From: Parietichytrium sp. I65-24A
Taxonomy: Eukaryota > Sar > Bigyra > Thraustochytrida > Thraustochytriidae
Reading direction: 5' to 3'
DNA length: 64,000 nt
Assembly: GCA_012862575.1 (NCBI GenBank)
Contig: BLSF01000107.1
Coordinates: forward strand, 2,792 to 66,791
Positions 10,674 to 20,543 of this stretch are shown one piece after another. Below the pieces are notes generated by a model. It worked only from the letters and a program-made list of their open reading frames with translations, made no database searches and had not been told where the DNA came from. A program made the translations under genes and the position numbers. Positions within the stretch are counted from its first letter, which is position 1. Every line of letters starts with the position of its first letter.

Positions 10674-11159
10674 ATGAACAAGCGTCTTCAAGCAGAGTAT
10701 CTACAACAGCTTTTCGCTCCGGTAGAAATTGTCGAAAAACTCGCAGAGTCTATTCAAGAAGACGATCTCGTGGGAAAAAGCGGACGAGGATCAGAATGCT
10801 ACCCCCTGGGCAAAAACGAGAGGGTATCTAATTTGAAACCTGTTTTCGAGGATGTACTTCAGTCCCACTTTACCATGCTGGTCAAGGCACAGGGGAGAGA
10901 GTTTCAACAGCAAAAGTTGTACGCAGCGGTCAAATCTTATTGGAAAGTTGCTCGCAAACGTTTGAGTGATGCGCTCATGCAATGCTTGCGTGACACGGTC
11001 ATTCAGGATGGTTGGAACAAATTCAGGCTACGAATTATTGCGCTCAAAGAGTTAAAAGAGGCTTATGACGAGCATGACTCCACCAAACGGAAACGTGACA
11101 AGTATCTCAAGATTGAAAAAGATATGGAAATTTGCTTCACCCGCGCCCAAGAGCTCTGA
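10674..11159 (+). CDS. Stand-alone dynamin GTPase-effector-domain (GED) protein
   Basis: A single-exon 161-residue frame from ATG 10674. Residues about 85-155 match the dynamin GED: the KSYWKVARKRLSDAL segment, a helical middle and a TKRKRDKYLKIEKDME end. GED normally forms the C-terminus of dynamin-family GTPases, where it packs against the stalk and stimulates GTP hydrolysis and self-assembly. No GTPase or middle domain lies upstream in the 130 bases before the start, which follow the hydrolase stop. It could be a regulator acting in trans, a remnant of a dynamin-like gene, or the last exon of a gene whose rest is elsewhere. Assignment of the domain is fairly sure; the function of the isolated form is unknown. 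Confidence 0.7.
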   Translation: MNKRLQAEYLQQLFAPVEIVEKLAESIQEDDLVGKSGRGSECYPLGKNERVSNLKPVFEDVLQSHFTMLVKAQGREFQQQKLYAAVKSYWKVARKRLSDALMQCLRDTVIQDGWNKFRLRIIALKELKEAYDEHDSTKRKRDKYLKIEKDMEICFTRAQEL

Positions 11160-11609
11160 CTGCTTCCATAATCTTTGATCCCAACATTTCCAAACTCTCC
11201 TAGCTAGCTCGAAGTAATCTCCAATCATCTCAAATCGTCACACATCAACACACATCAATCCAAGCTATCCAAGCTATTCTAATTCGAACTATGTAGTACA
11301 CTATGTACACATATAAACACTATAAACACACATCTATGCTGGACATAGCGTCCTTGGGTTCCGCAATTGGGTTCCGCACTCGGTGGCATGCAAGGCCGTC
11401 GCAAGACGCACGAGAGGAGGAGCAGACGCGCGCGCGAGAGAGGCACCGCACTAAATTCGTACCAAGAGTTCTTTGCGCGCTTCTCCTGGCTGGCTTGCCC
11501 GGCGGCAGTGCGGGGCGCTACGATTCGTGGCGCGCAAGGAGGGAGAGACATCTCGAGAGACATCTCGAAAGTTGCTGCAGAACCAGTTGCTAATAGGTTG
11601 GCAGGTGGA

Positions 11610-11659
<50 letters not shown>

Positions 11660-11790
11660 TGATTTCAATTGAAAGGGATCTGTCAGTGTAGAAGCGGCGT
11701 CGATCGAGCGTAGATTTGGTTTACATTGCTGTCGTGTCGTTGGTTGTGGAAACATTTGGGCTGTGGACTGTGGATTGTGGACTGGGAAAG
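11160..11790. other. Intergenic spacer with GTT microsatellite
   Basis: No gene. It contains about 15 GTT units at 11611-11657 and a short CACACATCAA-type repeat near 11240-11260. Open frames across the GTT run (poly-Val, poly-Cys, poly-Gln) are repeat artefacts. Confidence 0.6.
11611..11657 (+). repeat. (GTT)n microsatellite
   Basis: An uninterrupted GTT trinucleotide run of about 47 bases, 130 bases upstream of the lipoate-ligase start. Confidence 0.9.
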
Positions 11791-12594
11791 ATGTCTTTTG
11801 GACGGCTGCGGGTGGTTCGAACGGGACCGCAGCATGGGATTCCAATCTGGGAAATGCTCCGGGTGGAAGAAGGGCTGTACAGGACTGCGAAACTTCGCGA
11901 GCGCGAAGGATGGCTGTTCTTGAACCACCCCGGCGAGGTACAGACGCCAACCATCGTCCTTGGGTTTTCAGGAAAGCCTGCGAAGCTTGTGAATGAGGCA
12001 GAGCGGGCTGCGAAATCGGTTTCCATGCTGCGGCGTTTCACTGGGGGTGGAACCGTTGTTGTGGACCGAAACACCGTGTTTGTGAGCTGGCTTCTCGGGG
12101 CGGACCTATTGCCAAATGTTGCTCCATTCCCCAAAGACATTATGAACTGGAGCAGCACAGTGTACGACCAGGCGCTCTCGCGCGCTGGCATCCAAGGTTT
12201 TGGGCTGCGCGTAAATGACTACTGCATTGATGATGTCAAGATCGGCGGGAACGCTCAAGGAATAAGTGGGAAAAACTGGGTTCACCATACCTCCTTCCTT
12301 TGGGACTACGACGATGAGCTCATGAAAGTGTTGACTATTCCCGAGAAGCAGCCAGACTATCGCGCGAACCGGTCTCACTCCGCTTTTTTGCGTCGGATGA
12401 AAGACGTTTGGCCCGTCCAACCGGAAAACGTCCACGTTGAAGGGCCAAGGTCGTTTCTTGACGGGGTCGAGAAGGTGGCGGGGAGTTTATTTGGGCCGAA
12501 TGTGACCATAGAGGAAACAACTTTTGAAGAAGCCGCAAAAATTGTGGACCAAACGCCTCAGGATAGGAAAGTCACTAGGTGGGAGATTCGTTGA
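11791..12594 (+). CDS. Lipoate-protein ligase / lipoyltransferase
   Basis: ATG 11791 to TGA, 267 residues, single exon. It carries the BPL/LPL catalytic-fold motifs: RRFTGGGTVVVD (residues about 90-101), which binds the lipoyl-adenylate, and VKIGGNAQ (about 149-156) with the conserved Lys. The enzyme attaches lipoic acid (or transfers it from lipoyl-AMP) to a Lys of lipoyl domains in mitochondrial 2-oxoacid dehydrogenases and the glycine cleavage system. There is no clear separate accessory domain, and the C-terminal portion is short, so it resembles LIPT1 or a small LplA. The start at MSFGRL is preferred because upstream codons in this frame are TTG/GTG-rich repeat-like DNA. Targeting cannot be judged by eye. 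Confidence 0.85.
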   Translation: MSFGRLRVVRTGPQHGIPIWEMLRVEEGLYRTAKLREREGWLFLNHPGEVQTPTIVLGFSGKPAKLVNEAERAAKSVSMLRRFTGGGTVVVDRNTVFVSWLLGADLLPNVAPFPKDIMNWSSTVYDQALSRAGIQGFGLRVNDYCIDDVKIGGNAQGISGKNWVHHTSFLWDYDDELMKVLTIPEKQPDYRANRSHSAFLRRMKDVWPVQPENVHVEGPRSFLDGVEKVAGSLFGPNVTIEETTFEEAAKIVDQTPQDRKVTRWEIR

Positions 12595-12927
12595 CGTTTG
12601 TTTTTAACCGAAACGTTTTAAAAGGAATGAAGATTGCAGGATAAGGATGGAAAACTCTGATCGTCTAAAGAGTGGGGAATTTCGCCACGAGAAGTGCACT
12701 TTTCTTGCATTCCCATTCACTGTACTGCCTGGACTGGCCATGTGCTGTATTTGAGCGAGAACATGAACGCCTAGGAGCTTCGAAGCCAGATCGAGTTTCA
12801 GAAAGTGTCCACGTTTTCGCTGGCTTCTGATATTCTACAAGCACGGAAAGGAGGAAAGTCGACCAAGGCAGCGCATTCAAAATTACTGCAATTCGAGAGG
12901 GTTATCCAATCCGAAATAGCCTTCTCC

Positions 12928-14526
12928 TCAAGTTTGGTCAAAGTTGTACTGTCCTACGCGGCCCTGGGTCTCCTTGATGAAGTCCTTCTCCCTGAACCTC
13001 TCCTTCAAGTAAGAATATCTCGGTGCAGACTGGAACTTCTTCCACAGATTGTTTTTGAGAAGGTTGAAGACTTCCTTCTGCGGTTGATCAAAGCACTTTG
13101 CACTGCATTTTTCTGGGTCTTCAAATTTATGAATTGCCTTCTCGCGCATCTCGTTGCTCACATTGATGAGATTTGGAGAGTTGTTCAGGAGGTACTCGTC
13201 AACAATATCCTTGCCTAGCTTCTGCATTAGCTCAAAGTTTGGCTCTTCTCCAAGCTGCAATACGTCTTTGCGGTACTGCTCCACCGCAATCCAAAAGAGA
13301 ATAGAGTCCTCCATAAAATTTTCGATAACAAATTTTTTGAAGAACACCAGACCTTGCGAGTTTGCCATGACCTTCTCCAAAGTCAACTCACCCTCAAACG
13401 TAGACAGGTTGCGAGCCGCAGAGAACTCCTCCATCGCTTTGATGGTGTCCTTCGTTCTGCTTCGCGTGCTAAAGTCTGAAACCTTACTGTAGTCGCTCAC
13501 GGAACTTGTTGTGATGCTTCGGGTCATTGAGTTGAACATCGGGTCTTCTCTAAACTCGTTTTCGAACGACTTGAAGGTGGTTACGATTTCCTCCTTGACT
13601 GTCTTGAGGAAGGCAGGGTTGGGATGTCTAGTCAAGATCGCTGGATCCGCTCGAACTTTCTCTTTGACCTCGGCCAAGGAGGAGAGCCCCGTGAGAGATT
13701 CGTACCTTGTAATAATTCGATTGAGACGGTCTTTACGAGACGTGCCGTCGGTGGTCTCAAAGTGAGTTATCTCCATGAATAATTCCGAATACAACTTGGC
13801 ATTGCCGTCGAGCAGTTCATGCCTTTGTGCATATTTCAGCAGGTAGTGTAGCCCAAGAGGATGCGCAAGCATAAACTCCATGCTCATTGTTTTCAAAAAC
13901 TCGCCAGCCTTCGCCTTGGCATCATCCACGTCTCTGCAAAACCCGTCCGAGCCGCGTAGCGACGAAAAGTGCTTGGACGTCATGAAGATTGGCATGTAGG
14001 AGAACTTGATGTCCTGGAAAATTTTCAGGGCAGCGAAAATAAACACGCGCTTGAGAACATCCTGATCGGTGCAAGTTACCTTGTACCTCGTCGAGCCAGA
14101 GTCTTGGGAAATCTTGATGCCCAGGTCTTCAGCAATTTTTTCTCTTGTCAGACTATCCAGGTCCACATCGTAACCCTCGAGCTGGCCGCCGGTCAAGTAT
14201 TTGTTGTATATTTTCTCGGCCTTCTCTTGGCGTGCTTTCAGAGTAGTGCTTTCTGGAAGCCGGCGGTATTCATCCGCGTCAAACCAAAATTGCAGTTTTT
14301 GTTCGCCAAACTCTCCGTGAAGAAACTGTTTGAATGCTGCGGACACGATGGGGTCCATCACCACCTTTTCAAGAGTTGCATCGGAAAGCCGCCGCTTTTT
14401 GTACACTAGCGTCCTGAAATTTTTGTCGTGCGCGGAGAGGTCGAAGCTTCCAGCACCCCCGCCAACTCCGTCCTTGTGCTTGAGCGAGTCCGGCCCAATC
14501 TGAGACTTGGAGTCCACGCAGCCCAT
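12928..14526 (-). CDS. Myristoylation-type protein with three RGS-like domains
   Basis: 532 residues from ATG 14526, single exon. MGCVDSK at the N-terminus fits myristoylation at Gly2 plus palmitoylation at Cys3, so membrane attachment is expected. RGS-like helical bundles are visible at about residues 50-165 (IVSAAFKQFLHGEFGEQKLQFW), 205-300 (more divergent, MSMEFMLAHPLGLHYLL) and 385-515 (LVFFKKFVIENFMEDSILFWIAVEQY). RGS domains speed GTP hydrolysis by G-protein alpha subunits or act as scaffolds. The first and third contain the E..L.FW core, while the middle one is degenerate. Similar multi-RGS proteins exist in many protists. Domain call is firm; partner G proteins are not in the window. 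Confidence 0.85.
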   Translation of the reverse strand: MGCVDSKSQIGPDSLKHKDGVGGGAGSFDLSAHDKNFRTLVYKKRRLSDATLEKVVMDPIVSAAFKQFLHGEFGEQKLQFWFDADEYRRLPESTTLKARQEKAEKIYNKYLTGGQLEGYDVDLDSLTREKIAEDLGIKISQDSGSTRYKVTCTDQDVLKRVFIFAALKIFQDIKFSYMPIFMTSKHFSSLRGSDGFCRDVDDAKAKAGEFLKTMSMEFMLAHPLGLHYLLKYAQRHELLDGNAKLYSELFMEITHFETTDGTSRKDRLNRIITRYESLTGLSSLAEVKEKVRADPAILTRHPNPAFLKTVKEEIVTTFKSFENEFREDPMFNSMTRSITTSSVSDYSKVSDFSTRSRTKDTIKAMEEFSAARNLSTFEGELTLEKVMANSQGLVFFKKFVIENFMEDSILFWIAVEQYRKDVLQLGEEPNFELMQKLGKDIVDEYLLNNSPNLINVSNEMREKAIHKFEDPEKCSAKCFDQPQKEVFNLLKNNLWKKFQSAPRYSYLKERFREKDFIKETQGRVGQYNFDQT

Positions 14527-17500
14527 CTTGCCCGGCAGCTCTACAGCGCCTCACTCTGATTGTTCGAACGCGATTTCTTGGCGGCCTTTCGTGCGACAAA
14601 CAGCAAATGCTCGTCTTGCCTGATCGTTCGGACCAACCAGCCAGTCACGGAGCTGAGCACACTCGTGTTTGACGCTTTGCTATCCGCTTCGCCACTTGAG
14701 ATGACAGCGCCGCTTGTAACAATGACTATGATCCGTTCCAACTGACCTATTTTTCCTAGTCGGAGCAAGGCGGAGACTTCTAAAGCGCTCAAAACGATAC
14801 TTGGTGGTGGGGGGAAATGAGAGGAAGTCCTTCCTCGTTGCCAGCGAAAACCAAGCGCCGCTCCCAAGAAAGTGTTTAATGAAGACACATAGCCAAATTC
14901 TTTTGCTTTCGTGGCTGATGAAGAATTAGTAGTTGCATCGCCGCATGGAAAGCAGCTCCTCTGTAGGTACCGCTAAACTTTGTACATCATCTACAAATTC
15001 GCGCTTCCGTGCCATCGTCAAAGCTATGTGAACATCTTACGAGGAACATTTCCCCGGCCATCCTCTCGCATAGCAGACGCCCCGTCGGTTACATAGGCAA
15101 GCTAACGCGGGCAACTATTGCCTCACACGCTGCGCTGTGCTGCAACTAGTGGCATCTCCGCAGTGAACTCGCTCGCGCCGCTTTTCTCCTCTCTACATCA
15201 TTGCAAACAGCAAAATTCGAATGTCCGAAGCAATCTTCTCAGCTCCAACGATTCCCGGCGAAAGGAGCTTTCAACTGGTTGCAATCCCTTTCCAACAACA
15301 AAACTTGAAGGCAGACTTTCAGTAAACTCACATGTACATATCACCATGCGAAGTTCGCACACATTCCTCGTCTTAACCTAATCTCATTGCAAAGTCCAAA
15401 GTGCAGTCCACGTCCACTCACTGTAGGCCCGCAATAGCTATTTGTTTAGCAAAGCGAGCGGCCGCCGCCGCGACTTGTCCGGTAACGGATCTGCCAACTT
15501 GAACTTGAGCTTGAACTTTGACTTTGACTCGAGCTTGATTGGAAAAAACTTACTTTTAAAGTCGGGTTGTGTATGAATGAATGGATGGATGGATGGATGT
15601 ATCAATGAATTATTCAATCTATGAATGATGTATGAATGAATGTATGAATGGGTGGATGTATGAATGTATGAATATATGAATGGATGGATGGACGGACGAA
15701 AGAATGAGTATGAATGGAATGAAATGTTTAATGCTAGTGTGGAAACAAAAGTCTTGACTGGAAAATGTATGGAATGTGGAATGGGCAGACTGTGAATTGA
15801 ACGCCTGCAGGTCACCATCGTTGCTAATTGGCGAGAGACATCTGGCAAATGGTCGAGCGGTGGCAACAACTTGCGAACAGGAAAAGCTTGGGATGAGCGA
15901 GCCTGAGAAGGAACATTCCTATGACTTTTGAATGTTGCATCTCTGGAGCCTTCCTTGAGCCAGGCAGCGAGCGGGCCAGAGTGCTATGTTTTCCGTTGGC
16001 AGCATGTGAAGATACGTTGCGCTAGCCGCGCGGAGCGTACTGAAGGAAAGAGGAAAGGGCGGAACTGCAGCGTGGGGGAAGACTAGAACAAAGGCACCGT
16101 GAATAAATCGAAAGCCTACATTGGTGCAACATTCCAAATTGGCCGTTGGCCTTTTGTTCTAACCTCCTCTGGCTAAACCCTCAGCTGACACAAATTATCC
16201 GGAGATCTTGAGAGGAAACCCTATTTACTTTCCAAAGCGCTCGTACCAATCTGCCACAGAACACAGTTGTTCTGCAGAGCTTGGCATGGCGAAGAGAGAG
16301 TGCCGCTCATACTGGTTACAAAGCCATGGAAACAAAAGAATCGTTTCATTTTCCCTCCGTGAACACTCCTTTACAAATTGTAGCCTGTCTTAATCGCCAG
16401 TGCCATTGTTGTGCGCAGTTTTGCGTAAGGAGCAAACCTCCGCCTGGCCCTTATTCGACTGATAATCTCGCGCCAGCTCGTATTTGCTGATTGCCGAGCA
16501 GCGCAATATTCCCAACAGCAACAAGTTGACCCTGGCGAGATTAGCCATGCCGATAGGCGCATGCACGTTAGCCCGAGAGGCAAAGGTGCTGTGGGTCTGA
16601 AATATCATTTCTTCGTTTGCAGACAACATTGCCTCACCTTTCCAATGGAAAGAAATTACATCAATAGCCGTGCCAAGTTAAGCTCATCACGTTGGTTCGA
16701 GAATCGCGGCGAGGAGAGCACCTTCACAGCGTCCAAGCAGTTTAGCCGCTGAGATGAATTTCGAGTTGTAACCTTCTTCAGCACGGAATCCGCGATGGAG
16801 AGCCACTGCGCCAGTCAGCCCTGTCCATCATGGACATTAGTCTTCTTGCTGTCTCTCGTTTTGAATGCGAAACTAGACTTTGAACTTTGGAAGTTTGAAT
16901 AATAATGCCTTGGATCATTACGGGTTACGCCGCGAGCGGCGTCTTCTAGACTCCCCACATCAGAGCTTCCTCCGCTCACACCTCGCGCGTCGCACCTACA
17001 TCCCATCGAACATGTGCAAGTACCGGTAAGAAGAGAAGTTTCAAAGTTCACAAGTTCACAAGTTCAACCTGACCGCGCCATATTTACTGATGTGAAATAT
17101 ATGCCACTTACGTATTCACGTATTGAAAATATAGATTGAAGTCGTTAATCGCTACTTTACGGCTCTGTATAGAAACCTTTTGACCAACATTGACCAATCC
17201 AACAGGCTTGCGGAACTTATTTTCAGTCAATAAGAGCTAAGTTCGGACTAGCCTAGCTAGTTAGATACGCACAATTGGTAGATAGATTGCTTGGGAAACG
17301 TAATTGTATCTAATAATTGGATTTCAAGAGTAGACCGAGAGAGATGAGTGGACCTTGAATAAGTGTCCCCGCGGACAGTCTCCAACTCATACTTTGCGAG
17401 ACATACGCAACGGCGGCACTTGGATCCAGAGTGAAAGTTGGCATAGCTTCTTTCACTTGGTTGTTAATGTTATTGGTATTGTTTGTTGTTGTGGAGTGCA

Positions 17501-17605
17501 GTGGAAAGAGCGTCGTGCCTATAAGTTTGTGAAGGGAAAGGGTTTGCTGGAGGAAGCGGTGAAAGAATTGAAAAGAGCAGCAAAGAATTTGGCAAGTTGG
17601 ACCAG
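14527..17605. other. 3-kb gene-poor region
   Basis: No convincing gene is seen on either strand. It contains an ATGAATGG/ATGGATGG-type minisatellite at 15571-15725 and otherwise unremarkable mixed sequence. Open frames are short and overlap one another. The part next to 14526 should hold the RGS gene promoter, and the part before 17606 that of the p27-repeat gene. Confidence 0.5.
15571..15725 (+). repeat. ATGAATGG / ATGGATGG minisatellite
   Basis: Imperfect four-base-phase repeats (atga, atgg, atgt) spread over about 150 bases. They produce artefactual His/Ile/Tyr-rich frames on the minus strand. Confidence 0.85.
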
Positions 17606-19298
17606 ATGCCAGTGAATCCGTCCGCCGAAGATGTGGCGCAGATGCGGGCGAAAGAGTACAATATCACGCTGCTGCCTTTGGATGAGACGCAGAAGGAGCT
17701 GAATGAAAAGTTGTTTAAAGGATGGACGATGCTTGACGATGTCTGCCCCATTAGCAACTATCCATTGGTGAAGGATCCGAAAAGCGGCATGATTTGGTCC
17801 ATCAGGTGCCAAATGGAGGTCGGCGAAGACCCTAAGCAAGAGAAAGCTCGCAAACAATGGCCCTGGGCCGGAGGTTGCCAAGAGTGAGACTTCACAGAAA
17901 AGCACTATCGAGCCCGCCAGGTCAATGGCGAATGCGCTGGAGGTCGATTCCGACACTCAGTCACAAAGACTTGCGGAAAAAATGGTCCTCGGTTGGACGT
18001 TAACAAACGAAATTTGTCCCTTGACGAAACGTTGCCCGCTGCTGTTGGATCCGAAGACTGGAAAGAAATGGTCTGCCGCGACCGGGGAATACGTTCCTGA
18101 TGCGCCAAAGCCCGTGGAGAAGGAAAAGGAGGCAAAAGAATTGTCAGAGAGTACGCAAGCTCCGCGATCTCCTCCTGTACCTGCAAAACCAGAGCCAGTC
18201 AACCCAAAGGCACCTTCTGCCCCGCCAAAGCCTTCGATCTCAAAACTTCTCGGGGACAAATTGCTCCAGGGCTGGGCAATGCTCGAGGAAGAATGTCCTA
18301 TTACTCATGCATGCCCTTTGATGCGAGACCCCAAGACAGGGCGGAAGTGGTCTGCTGCCTTGGGGAAGTTTCTCGACGAGGCCTCGGGAAACCAAGCTGT
18401 AGAGATAGGCACAGAAGAGCAGCCCAAAGTAGGACTTGCTGAAAGCAGATCAACTGTAGGAGCAGCAGCGCCTGAAAAGTCGGCCACAAGTGCCATGAAC
18501 GAGAAGCGTAGTGTAGCAGCACCCGCGCAAGACTTTGATCAGCAATCGAAGCGCATAGGGGATCGTCTTTTGCGGGGCTGGACAATGCTCGAAGAGGTCT
18601 GTCCAGTCACCAAATCGTGCCCGCTCATGCAAGATCCAAAGAGCAAGCGAAAGTACTCTGCAGCATTGGATAAATTTATTGATGAACTTGAGAAAGCACC
18701 GGCAAAGTCGCCTGATGGACAAGTTCCTCCTGCTTCGCAGGCACCTCCCGTCACTCAGACCAACACAGAGGTGGCAAAAAGTGCGAAGATGCCATCATCG
18801 CCGCAGCTCACCTTGCCTCGTTCGCACGAAAATCACGACCTCGGGACTTATATGGACGATGATGAAGCACGCAGGATTGGAAGTATGAGTGCCTATGTTC
18901 AAGGAAGTTTTCGGTCCGGCGGAACGAGCTCCAAGGACCCGGCTGCTCCAGTCGCTGCATCTCCTGATCGCCAAAGGCGATCTTTCCAGAATGGAAAGCC
19001 AGTCAACAAGAGCAGACTAGGCAGGCTTAATGAGGAGGACGAAGAGGACGAAAATTTCGACGGGCTCTCCACACGAAGTGTTCTTTCTGGGGTGTCGTAT
19101 AATGGAGACACCGAGAAAGAACTGGACCTTGCTGAGGCAACTCTGCGCAGCAAACTTCGAGAGGCTCGAAACGCTCTGACCAGCTTAGAAGTAACGGTGG
19201 AGAGCGACCCGCGAGTTTTGGACCAATGCGTAAGCTTGGTCCGGTTGATTGAGACGTGCTGCTCTGCGCTACACAAGATGCGCCCGCCGATTCGCTAG
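17606..19298 (+). CDS. Four-repeat p27 autoantigen (SSSCA1/ZNRD2)-type zinc protein, one frame break
   Basis: The start is ATG 17606. Four copies of the Auto_anti-p27 zinc-ribbon module occur at about 17700-17800, 17970-18080, 18250-18370 and 18560-18670. Each has LL.GW.ML...CP....CPL..DPK.G.K.SA; the first has CPISNYPLV and so lacks the second Cys. Single-module proteins of this family (SSSCA1) have been linked to centromere or mitotic function and RNA-related complexes; four modules in one chain is unusual. The reading moves by one base between about 17830 and 17860, with clear coding on both sides (the total of 1693 bases leaves one extra), best explained by an assembly indel. The linkers are Pro/Lys/Glu-rich, and the last 100 residues form an acidic then helical tail. 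Confidence 0.8.
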
Positions 19299-20543
19299 CA
19301 AGACGATTCACCAACCCATTTCGTAAAATACCCAACTTGAAAAGTAAATCAGTCAAGCGGCGCCAAGCTCCACAAGTTGTTAAATAAAAATCCGAAACTT
19401 TTGCAAACGTCTCTGCGACAGCGTGCACATATTCGCGGATATGATGGACATCCATCCTCCGCGTGCCACTCTCAAATTTAGAACTCCGTCTCGACGCCTC
19501 GCATATATACAAAAACAAAAACGTAGTTGTTTTCGGTCCCATCATCGTCTTCACATCCCAAAGTCAAACGATGTCTTGTCTCTTCCGTCGCCTTTAAAAC
19601 TCTCCATCGTGGCCAAGCGATTAAAAATCGATCGGTTTTCCTGTTCACTTCCCGGGGCATTGCCTCACTATTACTTCTAACTACAGTTATAGGAGCCCCC
19701 CCCGGAAATATTTTGAAAGTGAAAGTAGTGAATGTTGAACTTTGAATGTGAAAGGTTTTACTCATGAGTTTGAGCAGAGGGTCGACAACTTTGCGAAAGT
19801 TCACAGCTCATGGAGTTGAAGTGTTCTCATAGCTCATGTCGAGACTGCGCGACTGAGTTGGCAGTTGTCTCAGCGGCCTTCCGCGGCTCTAACGGTTACG
19901 CTTCTCTTGAGAATGCTATCATTTCTTTTCACTTTCACTGTCAGTTGACTTGAGTTGATGGATTGATGGCACCCCACTATGGCAGGGGTTACAGCTGCTC
20001 ACTGTCGTTTGCTTCCGCTGGAATGATGGATTGAATGGATTGCCAGTGATCGATTGATGGATTAAATTGATCAGAGTTCGATTTAGGAGTTACAAACTGC
20101 TTGATTGACCAAGAGAGAGTTGTTGGCTATTGTGGTTGTTGTTTTGTTTAGAATGAAAAGAAGACACACAATTTTAATTGTGCTTGACCTCGTGAACAAT
20201 TTGATGATCGAGCAAAAGATTGCTGATTTAGATAGTTTAGATTGACAAACTTCGAAACAAGCAAAGCTAACCTCATCTCATCTCCTTTTGATTCAAGCAC
20301 CGTTGTAGCGACTGCTACTGCCAACGCTAACTAGGAGTGGGAACGAGAAGCGAGTGTGTGTGGAAAGAAAACGCGCAACTGGCACTCTGAGTTTGAAACC
20401 AAAGTTCAATCAAAAGGTGGAAAAGGGTCCTCGGAGCACAGGTGTGGGGAAGACGGTGGGAGTGTGGGACGATTCTAGAGAGGAGCAGGAGAGACCGCGA
20501 AAGGAAGCCGGGGACCCCTGCGCGTAGGTGGTGGACGGGCGAG
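19299..20543. other. Intergenic region upstream of condensin gene
   Basis: No gene. It holds a C8 homopolymer at about 19696 and, at 19955-20070, scattered GATTGATGG/GGATTG units similar to the pentamers found upstream of other genes here. Confidence 0.55.
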
